DNA from: Aureliella helgolandensis
Lineage (GTDB): Bacteria > Planctomycetota > Planctomycetia > Pirellulales > Pirellulaceae
DNA length: 64,000 bases
Assembly: GCF_007752135.1 (NCBI RefSeq)
Contig: NZ_CP036298.1
Coordinates: forward strand, 6,200,859-6,264,858
Direction of reading: 5' to 3'
Part shown: positions 9,902 to 19,664 of the stretch, in pieces
Layout of the letters: the number at the start of each line of letters is the position of its first letter
How positions within the stretch are numbered: position 1 is the first letter of the stretch
Program-made: the position numbers and the translations under genes
The notes under the pieces: model-generated
Database searches by the model: none
Told to the model about the DNA's origin: nothing
The model's input: only the letters and a program-made list of their open reading frames with translations

Positions 9902-11347
9902 TTAACTGGTAAGGGCTGGCAATTCAAAGCCGGGTCTGTAATGCCCGCCGAGAAGTTGATTCGCCTCGGGGCTATCCACAAAGGTTTCCGTCGATGAGTC
10001 AAACTGAAGCGTGGGACCAAGGCGATAGGAAGCTTGGGATAGCTTCAAGCCGGCGGCGTCAACCAGATGCTGTTTCATATCATCAAAGGATTCCGCAGCA
10101 AGCTGGTTGTCAGAAAGTTGCTGGGGAAAGTGGCTGAAAGAAGCCTCCCGGCCCAGGCGATAAGAGATATTGCCGAGATGAGCGACCGCAGCCGTACGAT
10201 GCCCATCGAGCACATCCGAGGCTAGGTCTGCGCTTTTGCGGCTACGGACACAATCGATAAAGTTCTGAAAATGATCGCGCGCGTAATCTTGCGGAAGCCC
10301 GCTCACCGGCGCTCCCTCGATCACTTCTCCCTCTTTCTTACCATGAACATAGAATTTACCTTCCTTGATTACGCCTTCGTCTGTATGAAACTCGATGCTC
10401 ATTTTCAGCGGTTTGTCGAAGTGCAGACCTCGTTGTTGACACACCAGCTTGGCATCGCCGAAATCATACAGTGTTAGCTGTGTATTGGGGGTCTCTGCTT
10501 GGTCTTCGTATCCGTAGCGACCTCCCAGACTGACCACGGATTTTGGATTGGCACTTGCGGACATCGCCCAGCGCACCATTTCGAATTCATGGGCACCAAG
10601 ATTGGCAATTTCCCCATCGCCATAGTCCCACATCCAATGCCACCGGTAGTGGACGAGATTGGTTCGATACGGATTCAGCGGAGCAGGTCCGGTCCACAGA
10701 TCGTAGTCCAAGGCGCGCGGCGGTGGTACCGGCTCCTTAAAGCCAATACTTTTCCGAGGGCGGAAGATCTGGATATTGGCCGTCTTCAGTTTGCCGTACT
10801 TGCCGTCTCGAATATCAGTGGTGTAAGCCTTCCATTGCGGATCGGAGCGCCACTGCGTGCCGTGTTGAACGATTCGGCGATGCTTGTGGGCCGCGTCGAC
10901 CATTCGACGGCCTTCAATAATATTGTGACTGCAGGGCTTCTCGACATAGACATCCTTCCCTGCCTGACATGCCCAAATGGTCATCAGAGCGTGCCAGTGA
11001 TTGGGCGTCGCGATCGAAACCGCATCCACCGAAGGGTCATCGAGCACTTCGCGGATATCTTGCACACACTTTGGCTTTTTCCCCGTGAGTCGTTCCACTG
11101 CGGCACTTCGCGACGCGAACAGCCGGCTGTCTGGATCGACCAGATGCGTAATTTCCACACCCTTCATCGCGCCGAAGACGCCCATGTGGACTTGTCCACG
11201 ACCATTGATTCCGGCAATGGCAACACGAACGCGATCGTTCGCTCCCACGACTTCGGCAGACGATTTGGTACCGGAAATTGTTGCCGAGGCAGCAATACCA
11301 CTTGCAGCTACGCGCGTGATAAATTTACGACGATTTGGTCGATTCAT
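9902..11347 (-). CDS. Gfo/Idh/MocA family oxidoreductase, Tat-exported
   Basis: A 481-residue NAD(P)-dependent oxidoreductase family member. The ATG at 11347 opens a Tat leader (NRRKFITRVAASGIAASATI); the frame can be extended to 11377 but gains nothing. The Rossmann motif GINGRG is at about residues 46-51, and the family EKP motif is at 136-138 (VYVEKPCSHN), followed by the GFO_IDH_MocA C-terminal domain (YRWHWMWDYGDGEIANLGAHE). Members act on sugars or inositols; exported versions are abundant in planctomycetes. It lies 354 bp downstream of the DapA-like gene on the same strand, with four REP-like units between. Exact substrate unknown. Confidence 0.93.
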   Translation of the reverse strand: MNRPNRRKFITRVAASGIAASATISGTKSSAEVVGANDRVRVAIAGINGRGQVHMGVFGAMKGVEITHLVDPDSRLFASRSAAVERLTGKKPKCVQDIREVLDDPSVDAVSIATPNHWHALMTIWACQAGKDVYVEKPCSHNIIEGRRMVDAAHKHRRIVQHGTQWRSDPQWKAYTTDIRDGKYGKLKTANIQIFRPRKSIGFKEPVPPPRALDYDLWTGPAPLNPYRTNLVHYRWHWMWDYGDGEIANLGAHEFEMVRWAMSASANPKSVVSLGGRYGYEDQAETPNTQLTLYDFGDAKLVCQQRGLHFDKPLKMSIEFHTDEGVIKEGKFYVHGKKEGEVIEGAPVSGLPQDYARDHFQNFIDCVRSRKSADLASDVLDGHRTAAVAHLGNISYRLGREASFSHFPQQLSDNQLAAESFDDMKQHLVDAAGLKLSQASYRLGPTLQFDSSTETFVDSPEANQLLGGHYRPGFELPALTS

Positions 11348-11402
11348 GGTTGAGCACTTGAAGGGTTCGTTGTTCACAGGATTCGGTCGGATATCGCCAG
11401 TT

Positions 11403-11690
11403 CTTCGTAGCTACGCTCGCCAGAGCGTGCGAAACGCAACTCACCCACCGTCTGGCGACGGTAGCTACAAGCGGACTTCGTAGCTACGCTCGCCAGAGCG
11501 TGGGAAACGCAACGCACCCACCGTCTGGCGACGGTAGCTACCAGCGGTCTCCGTAGCTACGCTCGCCAGAGCGTGGGAAACACAACTCGCCCACCGTCTG
11601 GCGACGGTAGCTACCAGCGGTCTTCGTAGCTACGCCCGCCAGAGCGTGGGAGACGCAACTCGCCCACCGCCTGGCGACGGTAGCTGTCAA
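11403..11690. repeat. Array of four 73-bp REP-like (BIME-type) units
   Basis: Four near-identical units start at 11403, 11476, 11549 and 11622. Each holds two imperfect palindromes in inverted orientation: GTAGCTACGCTCGCCAGAGC followed by GTGGG (form A), then CCCACCGTCTGGCGACGG followed by TAGCTAC (complement of form B, GTAGCTACCGTCGCCAGACG then GTGGG). Outer arms and GCCA loop are shared, whereas the inner arms differ in a compensated way (GCTC/GAGC versus CGTC/GACG). The same elements surround the RAYT gene at 20.8-21.8 kb. The array fills most of the gap between the DapA-like and Gfo/Idh genes. Structured-RNA and mobile-repeat roles are both possible. Confidence 0.95.
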
Positions 11691-11701
11691 CGTTAGGCTG
11701 A

Positions 11702-12799
11702 CTAGGACAAATCAGGCCTCACCTCTTTCAGGTAAGGCTGCAGTTCCTCGAAGCGAGCGTCAGCCTCTGCCAACTGTTCGTTACTGAGCTTCAGTTCGGA
11801 AAGAATTGGTGCGGTAGGAATTGATTTTCCGGGGCCATAATCGCGAGATATCAAATTCTTGAAAACGCCTCGCTTCTTCCAAATGTACAGGTTCGCACCA
11901 CGCAAGCTACCTGGCTTTACCTTGACCATTTGCACGAACTTTTCGAACACATCTTGCAGTGTCTTCGGATCGTCACCGCGCTGCTGCAATTCCCAGATGC
12001 GCGTAAGTACGTCGGCGTACGCGGCGCGTTCGGTGATCACACCTTCCGATCCCAGCTGAGCCTCTTGGAGCCAATGGAATCCACCGCGTGCACTGAACAC
12101 TCGTCGCACCGGAGGCATGGCGGCAAGAGAAGTGCGCATGCGTCCCAAAACATCGCCCGCCTCTTCCTTGATATAGCCAAAGTGTGGAAACTCCGTTGCC
12201 AATTCAATCATCAGTTCCGGTGAAGGAAGAGGCCCTTTGTAGGACACTCCACCAGTTGTTTGGAGAATGACCGGCCTGTGAGCCACCGCAGCGAGCGCTC
12301 TCCAGTATTGCCGTAAATCGTCCTCAGACACTCCAGAATCGGGCGGTCGCGAGATGATGGCTTCCGGCCCCAACTCCTCAGCGTGCTCGGCGAACGCAAG
12401 CATCTCCCCCACATCCTTCCCTTGAACTCCAAGGCACAGTGAGGTGGGTAGGCTGCGAGTTGTTTGGGCCAACACCTCCATACCTTTCATTTTCTCATCC
12501 ATCGTCAACAGATCGACGCTGTCTCCCGATTGTGGCCAGATCATTCCAGGGCAACCACCCCAAGCAACAAACTTGGCCTGTTGTGCCAACACTTCATAGT
12601 CGACTTCCCCCGACTCCGTAAACGGAGTTGATAGGATCGGAAACGGTCCACGGACCTTGGGATCAGCCGGTACAGTGGCAGGGTTCTCCTTGGCGCCCAG
12701 CAGCTTCCTCGGCAAAATCGCCCCGGCAACCACGCCGGAAAAGCCGGCCAATGTACTCCTGATTGCGGTTCGTCGAGATAGTTGTTGTTTGGATATCAT
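11702..12799 (-). CDS. DapA/N-acetylneuraminate lyase superfamily protein, Tat-exported
   Basis: A 365-residue (beta/alpha)8-barrel protein of the dihydrodipicolinate synthase/NAL superfamily. The N-terminus SRRTAIRSTLAGFSGVVAGA is a Tat-like leader; GAGG six bases before the ATG supports the start at 12799. The likely Schiff-base lysine is Lys211 in HFGYIKEEAGD. The usual YNxP tyrosine motif is not apparent: the aligned segment reads VILQTTGGVSYKG, so catalysis may differ from true DapA. A periplasmic location argues against lysine biosynthesis; aldol cleavage of a sugar acid is a more natural guess. It is followed by the Gfo/Idh/MocA gene on the same strand. Confidence 0.88.
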   Translation of the reverse strand: MISKQQLSRRTAIRSTLAGFSGVVAGAILPRKLLGAKENPATVPADPKVRGPFPILSTPFTESGEVDYEVLAQQAKFVAWGGCPGMIWPQSGDSVDLLTMDEKMKGMEVLAQTTRSLPTSLCLGVQGKDVGEMLAFAEHAEELGPEAIISRPPDSGVSEDDLRQYWRALAAVAHRPVILQTTGGVSYKGPLPSPELMIELATEFPHFGYIKEEAGDVLGRMRTSLAAMPPVRRVFSARGGFHWLQEAQLGSEGVITERAAYADVLTRIWELQQRGDDPKTLQDVFEKFVQMVKVKPGSLRGANLYIWKKRGVFKNLISRDYGPGKSIPTAPILSELKLSNEQLAEADARFEELQPYLKEVRPDLS

Positions 12800-13455
12800 G
12801 ATGCGCCTCGGAATTCAGATTAAACGTTGCAGGTCTACGGTAGCGTGAAGCTTCTGCAGAAGCCAGAGAATGTGAATCGAAATCATTTAAAGGAAAAAAT
12901 GCGAGCTGCGACGCTGGTGCCATGTCAACATAGCGATCGGCATCGGAGAAGCGAGCATTTCTGGAAGTTGTACCACGACCATTGGTGTTCGGCAGAGTTG
13001 AGCTTTGCTCTCGCTTTGCCTGCAGCCCAAAAGATTCAGCAGCATCATGAACATGCTCCCTCGCGCCCCATTCGTTATCAGATCGACGTCTAGGCTAACA
13101 GGCAGGTTAAGAATGTTGGTGTAAAATCGTTGGTTTCGCTGCCAATGGACTCGTTTCTGAGCGTACGCCGCGGAGTAAGGATGCACGGCCAATCCAATTG
13201 ACTTAAAATGTTTTTTACAACTCCCACCTTGTGCTCGCGTTGCGGTCCGGAAGAACGCCAGACAGCCTGAGAACGGCGAAAACATCCGTAATGGCGAGCA
13301 ATCGTGCCCCAGGTCGATAGTCCGGCCGCGGCTTACCATCCATGCTAGATTGCCGCAGAATCCATCCAAATTGAGAGCATTTTGTATTAGGGAAATTCAA
13401 CTGCAGTGTCTGCGGTGAGTGATCGAGTTGGAGGCTACTGTTACTGGAGTTTTTT
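12800..13455. other. Intergenic region
   Basis: No gene recognised. A 160-residue minus-strand frame (12887-13369) has no recognisable domain and composition unlike neighbouring proteins. The stretch separates the divergent DapA-like gene and the next plus-strand operon, so promoters in both directions are expected, but none was identified with confidence. Confidence 0.5.
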
Positions 13456-13872
13456 GTGAGCGCGAGTGTGAATCAGTCTAAAGTTCAATCCTTGGTGCAG
13501 GTGCTCTCCGAGCATGTTGGCCGAAGATGCCGGTACAATAATGCACATTGGGGCAGCCCGCTCAACACTCGCGATATACTTCACGCAACCTCGTTCGAGC
13601 CAACGCGCGTGCCCAAGGCTCGGACACATCGCGAATATCGAAAGGCCAGCAGCGCGGAGCAAGATTGGCCATCGTTACGGTTCCGAGCTGAGGCCGTGAA
13701 CGGCACTTTCTCGGACTTGCGTTCTACGGACATTGCGGAGGTTGGCGTCTATTTTTCCAGAATCGATTCTTGCAAAGCGCAAGCGAAGACAAAACCGTTG
13801 CCACCGATGCCCTTAACGCTAGACGACCTTCGTGCAAGCCTAATCTGCAAGATTGAGGAGACGCAACAATGA
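13456..13872 (+). CDS. Hypothetical protein, doubtful
   Basis: A 138-residue frame with a GTG start. Two things favour it: GGAG six bases before the GTG, and an ATGA overlap with the start of the following LamG-PSD1 gene, which suggests translational coupling. Against it, no domain is recognised, the sequence is rich in Arg and Thr with little hydrophobic core, and GTG is a weaker start. The C-terminal part (PLPPMPLTLDDLRASLICKI) looks the most protein-like. No function is proposed. Confidence 0.3.
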   Translation: MSASVNQSKVQSLVQVLSEHVGRRCRYNNAHWGSPLNTRDILHATSFEPTRVPKARTHREYRKASSAEQDWPSLRFRAEAVNGTFSDLRSTDIAEVGVYFSRIDSCKAQAKTKPLPPMPLTLDDLRASLICKIEETQQ

Positions 13873-16800
13873 GACTCTGTGGGAAAGTATGTAGCGACGA
13901 CGACACACGGGGTCTCGCACCACTTCCGGTCCGCCCGCTGGTTGCCGCGACTCTCGCCCTATTGATCTTAGCTACAGCCGCTGAGGCTCTAGCAGCGGAA
14001 CCGTTGCTGGAGTGGCGTTTCGATGGCGAATCGCAGACGGGTACGTGGCTGGGAAAATCTGGCACACCTGTCGATGGTCCACGACCTCCGCGGTACCCCG
14101 GATTCGGAAACAGCAATACGGGCACATCTTTCACCGGACACGAAGGCGCGATTCTGATCAAGGATCATGAGCGTGGCGGTGCTACCGATGTTCGATTCGG
14201 CAGTGGCGACACGTTCGCCTTTGAAACTTGGGTGAAATTCAGAACCCTCCGCCCTGGCCAAACGGCCTATGTGCTGGGCAAGGGACGCCACCCAAACCAC
14301 GGAGACGATTTTCCGGACAACAATCAAAATTATTCCATCCGGTTTCATGGAACGGGCGGTGGTGCCCAATTCGGACTGCTCTTTACGAGCGAGCATCCGG
14401 AGACGAAGAAGCGTGCATGGCATCGCTGGTGGAGTACGGCGGTCGTACCGGCCACCGGCTGGCACCATGTGGCGCTCGAGTTCACGTTTGGGAAGAGCGA
14501 CAGCCTGCAAGCCTGGATCGATGGCAGCCCGGTCACAGGCACTTGGGATGAGAGCGGCGCCACAGATCTGCCTCCTGTGCAGGACGCCGACGACCTCGTG
14601 ATCGGCACTGGCTTTAGCCGCGGTGAAAGCTCATCGTTTCAAGGCTCGTTGGACAACTTGGCGATTTATCGCAGGGGCTTTGAGCCCACTGAGATCGCCC
14701 AGCGCTACCGCTTTGTCCCGCCGCCGCCGGCCGTGACACGCGAGATGATTCCTTCCGGCAAAGTCTTAGTGCAGATTAGCGAGGAGGGCGTTCCCCAAGC
14801 CAACGCCTGGCCACCGGAGCCACAGGTCACCGAGAAGTATCACGAAGATGTGTTTGGCTTCTTTGAACTTCCCCACAAGTACGTCGCCACGGGAGTCCGG
14901 GGAGATCGAGCCAATCCCTTGCACTTGCGGGCTTCGGCGTTAGTCACATTACCCGCCGGCAAACACCGCATATTAGTGCGTGGCCGTGGGATGTGTCAGC
15001 TTTTCATAGACGCAAAGAAATTGCTCGAAACCCCGCCGCGACCGCACGACCCCGGCGGGTATGAGCCGCTTTCCAGTCAGGACGATTATCTCGATCTCGG
15101 CCCAGACTTTCGCTTTGCACCGCCCGGAAATCGCGATGCATGGTGTGAATTCGAAACCTCCGGTGGCGAGCATTTCGTTATTTTGGAAACAATGGTGGGA
15201 GGCATCATTGGACGGAGCACGTTCCGGCCCGAACTCGGCGAGACCGTCGTGGCAGTTTCCCTGGAAGGGAGCCAAACTTGGTCGCTACTATCGGCCGGAG
15301 CGCGTGACGTGCGTTACACGGACGAAGGCTGGCGGGCGTATGAAGCAGAGCGTCGCGAGGTGCTCGCCAGCATAAATGCGGCTGCCCGTGCGGAGCGTCG
15401 AGCTGCCCATCACCAGTACTGGGACCGCCGGCGTACCGCTGCTTCCGAGTGGCTGGCTGACATCGACAGGGTTCCCGTACCGGAGTCGCCCAACGGTTAT
15501 CCTGCTCATAATGAAATCGACCATTTTATTAATGCGAGGATCGCGGAAGTTAAGAGGGACGCGATCCAAGACGACCAGGGTGGCGTGGACTACTTCAAAG
15601 AGATCCGTCCTCTTCTGGAGACGCGTTGCTACGACTGCCACCAAGGCGTCAAGGCTCAGGGAGACCTGCGTCTTGACGATCCCATGTCCACGTTGGCAGG
15701 CGGCGCTTACGAGGGGTCTGCCATCGTCCCTGGCAACATTGAAGAGAGCGCGTTGATGGACCGGATCACTTCGACGGACGAAGATAGCGTGATGCCACCA
15801 ACCGGCGATCCGTTGACGGACGAAGAAGTAGCTCTGCTGAAGCGTTGGATTGAAGGAGGTGCCACCTGGCCGCAGTTTGATGTCGACCATTTCGAGCAGA
15901 ATCCGCTCGCCGACGACCTCAGCTTTCTCCGGCGCGTGACGCTAGACACCGTCGGAGTGCCGCCCACTGAGTCTGAAATTGCCGTGTTCCGTACCGCCCC
16001 ACCGGAAACGCGGCGCGCCGAGGTGATCGATCGGTTGCTGCAAGATCCCCGTTGGGCAGATAACTGGATGGGTTACTGGCTTGACGTACTCGCCGAGAAC
16101 CCGAACATGATCAACCCAACGCTGAACAACACCGGTCCATTCCGATGGTGGTTGTACGAGTCGCTGCTTGATAACAAGCCCGCCGACCTTTTCGCAACCG
16201 AGCTAATTCGCATGGAGGGTAGCGAGCGATATGGCGGCCCAGCCGGCTTTGGCACAGCGACGCAGAACGACCTGCCAATGGCCGCCAAGGGGATTATTGT
16301 CAGCTCTGCATTTCTGGGAGTCGAAATGAAATGCGCCCGTTGTCATGACGCCCCTTCGCACATATCGCTGCAAGAGGATTTGCTACAGCTCGCGGCATCG
16401 TTAAAACAGCAACCGATCAAGCTGCCCGCTTCCAGCAGCGTTCCCATGGGGCCGTTGAGTCAGGCGGGTCGCAAGCCTCTGATTCAGGTAACCCTGGAAC
16501 CGGGAACCGAGGTGGAGCCGGCCTGGCCGTTCGCCCGCTACTGCGAGGAATCGGTCGCAGATACACTGGCAGAACATCCACAAGACTCGCGAGATCGACT
16601 GGCTGCACTCATCACCGCTCCGCAGAACGAGCGTTTTGCCCAGGTAATGGTGAATCGCATTTGGCAGCGGTTGATGGGACGTGGCCTGGTCGTCACGGTG
16701 TCCGACTGGGAAAAGAACAGTCCCTCGCATCCAGAACTGCTACGTTGGCTAGGGCACCAGTTTGTAGCATGCGGCTATGACCTGAAAGCCATCAGCCGAA

Positions 16801-17612
16801 TGATTTTGAATTCGCATGCGTATCAACGTGCGACCGACCCAACGCTCCCCCGAACCAGTCCACTGTTCGTCTCGCCAGCCCCTCGGCGTTTGACGGCTGA
16901 ACAGATCGTCGATTCCGTTTTCCATGCAACCGGCACTCCGTTCGACCTGGAAGAGGTCAGCCTGGACATCGACAGCGTACGTGCTGTGGACACCACGATC
17001 AGCCTTGGAAAGGCACGACGCTGCTGGATGCTCGCCTCAAGCTCCAACGAGCGCGATCGGCCCAGTTTGTCGCTGCCACGAATCACTGCGGTAACGAGCG
17101 TGTTGAAGACATTCGGCTGGCGTGGTGCGCGGCAGGATCCGCAGAGTCTTCGTGACACCGAGCCCAATATCTTGCAGCCGGCGATTTTCGCCAACGGTGT
17201 CATGAGTATTTGGCTGACGCGGCTCAGCGACCGACACGGAATCACGCAACTCGCTCTGGAGGATCAACCCGTAGACGAACTCGTCGACCGCGTTTTCCTC
17301 CGACTGCTCACTCGGAGCCCATCCCCCCATGAGAAAGAACGCTACGTTCGCTTCCTGTCCGAGGGCTACGACACACGCGTGATTCCCGAATCGCAACGCG
17401 TCCGCCCCACACCTGGCAAACGCGAGCCGGAGCGCTACGTGAGCTGGTCAAACCACGTCGATGGCCCGGCCAATACCCTGGCTGTGCAAAAGGAAGCCGA
17501 CGCCCGTCGCGGCGATCCTCCGACGAATGCCTTGAACAATGACTGGCGTCTCCGCATGGAAGACGTCCTGTGGGCCGTCCTCAATGCCCCCGAATGGATT
17601 TACACGCCCTAA
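13869..17612 (+). CDS. LamG-PSCyt1-DUF1549-DUF1553 protein
   Basis: A 1247-residue exported protein. GAGGAG precedes the ATG at 13869, and the signal peptide core is LVAATLALLILATAAEALA. A LamG/concanavalin-type domain follows (about residues 35-280; LEWRFDG, FETWVKF, WHHVALEF, GSLDNLAIYRRG), then a linker domain and a PSCyt1 domain with CYDCH at residues 587-591. DUF1549 carries CARCHDAPSH at about 822, and DUF1553 begins near 930 (SPSHPELLRWLG). The LamG domain suggests glycan binding tethered to redox chemistry. The DUF1501 gene follows 147 bp downstream. A paralogous cassette lies inverted at 21811-26859. Confidence 0.92.
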   Translation: MRLCGKVCSDDDTRGLAPLPVRPLVAATLALLILATAAEALAAEPLLEWRFDGESQTGTWLGKSGTPVDGPRPPRYPGFGNSNTGTSFTGHEGAILIKDHERGGATDVRFGSGDTFAFETWVKFRTLRPGQTAYVLGKGRHPNHGDDFPDNNQNYSIRFHGTGGGAQFGLLFTSEHPETKKRAWHRWWSTAVVPATGWHHVALEFTFGKSDSLQAWIDGSPVTGTWDESGATDLPPVQDADDLVIGTGFSRGESSSFQGSLDNLAIYRRGFEPTEIAQRYRFVPPPPAVTREMIPSGKVLVQISEEGVPQANAWPPEPQVTEKYHEDVFGFFELPHKYVATGVRGDRANPLHLRASALVTLPAGKHRILVRGRGMCQLFIDAKKLLETPPRPHDPGGYEPLSSQDDYLDLGPDFRFAPPGNRDAWCEFETSGGEHFVILETMVGGIIGRSTFRPELGETVVAVSLEGSQTWSLLSAGARDVRYTDEGWRAYEAERREVLASINAAARAERRAAHHQYWDRRRTAASEWLADIDRVPVPESPNGYPAHNEIDHFINARIAEVKRDAIQDDQGGVDYFKEIRPLLETRCYDCHQGVKAQGDLRLDDPMSTLAGGAYEGSAIVPGNIEESALMDRITSTDEDSVMPPTGDPLTDEEVALLKRWIEGGATWPQFDVDHFEQNPLADDLSFLRRVTLDTVGVPPTESEIAVFRTAPPETRRAEVIDRLLQDPRWADNWMGYWLDVLAENPNMINPTLNNTGPFRWWLYESLLDNKPADLFATELIRMEGSERYGGPAGFGTATQNDLPMAAKGIIVSSAFLGVEMKCARCHDAPSHISLQEDLLQLAASLKQQPIKLPASSSVPMGPLSQAGRKPLIQVTLEPGTEVEPAWPFARYCEESVADTLAEHPQDSRDRLAALITAPQNERFAQVMVNRIWQRLMGRGLVVTVSDWEKNSPSHPELLRWLGHQFVACGYDLKAISRMILNSHAYQRATDPTLPRTSPLFVSPAPRRLTAEQIVDSVFHATGTPFDLEEVSLDIDSVRAVDTTISLGKARRCWMLASSSNERDRPSLSLPRITAVTSVLKTFGWRGARQDPQSLRDTEPNILQPAIFANGVMSIWLTRLSDRHGITQLALEDQPVDELVDRVFLRLLTRSPSPHEKERYVRFLSEGYDTRVIPESQRVRPTPGKREPERYVSWSNHVDGPANTLAVQKEADARRGDPPTNALNNDWRLRMEDVLWAVLNAPEWIYTP

Positions 17613-17759
17613 CTCCTTTCCGTTCGGGCAGCGCCGTAGCAGAAGCGAAGCCATTCGCTGCGGAAAAAAGCTTTCGGTAAGTCACAGACGGTGGCCCCCT
17701 TCAACAGCCCAGGCCAGCGCCGGTGGCTTACACAATTATTCACCCCGTGGATCACGCTT

Positions 17760-19040
17760 ATGAACCGCCGACACTTCCTAACCCACACCGGAGGACTCGC
17801 TGGGGCCGCACTTGCCGGTCGCTCGGCACTCGCATTACCGACTACGACCGCCGCCCCGAAAGGCAAAGCCGAAAACGTGGTGTTCATCTGGTTGGGCGGG
17901 GGGATGTCCCAAATCGACACCTTCGATCCCAAACATCGTGGCAACTCGCAAGCATCGCCGAAGCTCGCCGGTTCGGAGTACGCTGCGATCGACACCGCCG
18001 TGGCAGGAGTGCAATTCTGCGAACACCTGAGCCGCACTGCAAAGCTCGCCGATCGCCTGACCGCCCTACGGACGGTGAATCACCACCTCGTGGACGAACA
18101 TGCTTTTGGCACCAACTTCGTTCACACCGGCCGTCTCATCAGCGGTAGCATCACGTACCCTTCGATCGGTTCTATCATCGGGCACGTGCGTGGTGCGGTG
18201 AATCAGGATGCCCCACCCTACATGCTGATCGGCTATCCCAACGTCAGCCGTGGCTCCGGTTTTCTGGGTGCCAAGGCAGGTTACGTTTACCTCGTCGATA
18301 CCGATAGCGGCCCTGCTGGGTTTTCCCGACCGGAAGACGTAACACCACTTCGAGTCGACCGGCGGCGTCAACTGCTTCAGCCACTGGTCGAGCGTGTCCC
18401 CGACGACTCGAGCATCTCTCAATACCGCACTGCGCAAGCCGAAGCACTGCGGTTGGCAGGACCGGAATTCATGCGTCACTTCCGCCTGCAGGATGAGCCC
18501 GACGCGTTGCGCAATGCTTACGGTGGCGAGTTCGGACAACGCTGCCTACTGGCCCGCCGCCTCGTGCAGGCGGGAGTGCGATTCGTGGAAGTCTCTCACA
18601 ACTTGAACTTCATCAACGGTACCGGCTGGGACACGCATTTTGAAGGTCAGCAGAACCAGCATATTCTCATCAATGAACTCGACATTGCGTTGTCAGCACT
18701 GCTCACCGACCTGGAGCAGCAGGGCATCCTCGATAAAACGCTCGTAGCGATTGGCACCGAGTTTGGGCGCCCCGCCGAATACGACGCTCGTGGCGGACGC
18801 GGACACCAGGGTAGTTGCTTCAGTCTGGTCCTCGCCGGCGGCGGCCTAAAGCATCAAGGTGCCTACGGCGTGACTGACGAAATCAGTAAGACCGTCATCG
18901 AAAACCCCGTTTCCGTGCCTGACTTTCACGCGACCATCCACGCGGCTCTTGGAATTAGTCCGGCTCACGAACTGTTTGACGGCTCACGACCGATTCCGAT
19001 CACCGACCAGGGAAAGCCCATCGCTGCATTGTTTGGGTAA
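17760..19040 (+). CDS. DUF1501 protein, Tat-exported
   Basis: A 426-residue DUF1501 protein. The ATG at 17760 opens [19 protein letters not shown], a Tat-like leader; an upstream in-frame ATG at 17691 would add 23 residues of no signal character. Blocks: [90 protein letters not shown]. It belongs to the GRGHQG subgroup rather than the GRDHN subgroup found at 2.3-5.7 kb. It closely resembles the protein at 21811-23097, and each follows a LamG-PSD1 gene. Confidence 0.92.
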   Translation: MNRRHFLTHTGGLAGAALAGRSALALPTTTAAPKGKAENVVFIWLGGGMSQIDTFDPKHRGNSQASPKLAGSEYAAIDTAVAGVQFCEHLSRTAKLADRLTALRTVNHHLVDEHAFGTNFVHTGRLISGSITYPSIGSIIGHVRGAVNQDAPPYMLIGYPNVSRGSGFLGAKAGYVYLVDTDSGPAGFSRPEDVTPLRVDRRRQLLQPLVERVPDDSSISQYRTAQAEALRLAGPEFMRHFRLQDEPDALRNAYGGEFGQRCLLARRLVQAGVRFVEVSHNLNFINGTGWDTHFEGQQNQHILINELDIALSALLTDLEQQGILDKTLVAIGTEFGRPAEYDARGGRGHQGSCFSLVLAGGGLKHQGAYGVTDEISKTVIENPVSVPDFHATIHAALGISPAHELFDGSRPIPITDQGKPIAALFG

Positions 19041-19664
19041 TCGCCCCACTGGCTCTGTCAACATCGCTGGCTGGATGTAGCCCATCCGCCGCCCTGAGCC
19101 AAACGGTGAAGTCTCTTGCTGGCCCCAAAGCGAGCGATGGTCACCTGGCACCACCCCGCCAAAGTCCCGAGCTTTGGTGCGGCGATTCCTCAAAGACCAT
19201 TTCCCGGTCACAGTCTGGCTGGGTGCGATCACCACCAGCTATTGCATGCCTGGGGCAAGTAATGCTGCGACTGAGATTGCTAGCCGCCCGAAAGCGGCGT
19301 GGTGCACTGGTAATCTTGCGGTGTTCATGAGGCTCTTCATACTAGTGAAGGCGGGTTGGATTGGGATTCAAGCCCACTCCGCTGACGGTGGCCATGCAAT
19401 AATCCGAACATTAGGTGGTCCGTGCGTAATTTGCAAGAAACTATTTTGGACAAGCCTTACTCGATTGCTGTGGCCTCAAAAGCAAATGGTTACAATGACT
19501 TGGGAGCTGCCCCCTAGTATTCACGACCTGCCCCCATCGCCGTCCAATGGAGAAGAAAAGTCACTACTCAACGCAGCAACGGCACCGGAGCACCAGCTGA
19601 TCAACTGTTACTGAAGGAGCGAGCTCTTGCGTCAGCAGCAGAGGGAATCACGATAGCTGATGCC
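19041..19664. other. Intergenic region, possibly holding the LOV gene's true start
   Basis: No separate gene recognised. The last part (from 19518) is open in the LOV-phosphatase frame and translates to sequence resembling the usual N-terminal flank of LOV domains (ASAAEGITIADAMAPDRP), but has no in-frame ATG, GTG or TTG. An out-of-frame ATG at 19547 reads MEKKSHYS and ends at 19600. Confidence 0.6.

Noticed and set aside
10499-11353. 284-residue plus-strand frame opposite the Gfo/Idh gene
   Set aside because: Antisense shadow; the minus-strand protein has clear family motifs.
11403-11690. CRISPR array
   Set aside because: Regular 73-bp periodicity, but the whole unit, including the supposed spacers, is repeated almost identically, and no cas genes are present. 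Two inverted palindromes per unit fit REP/BIME elements instead.
12887-13369. 160-residue minus-strand gene
   Set aside because: No domain, no good ribosome binding site, and composition unlike neighbours.
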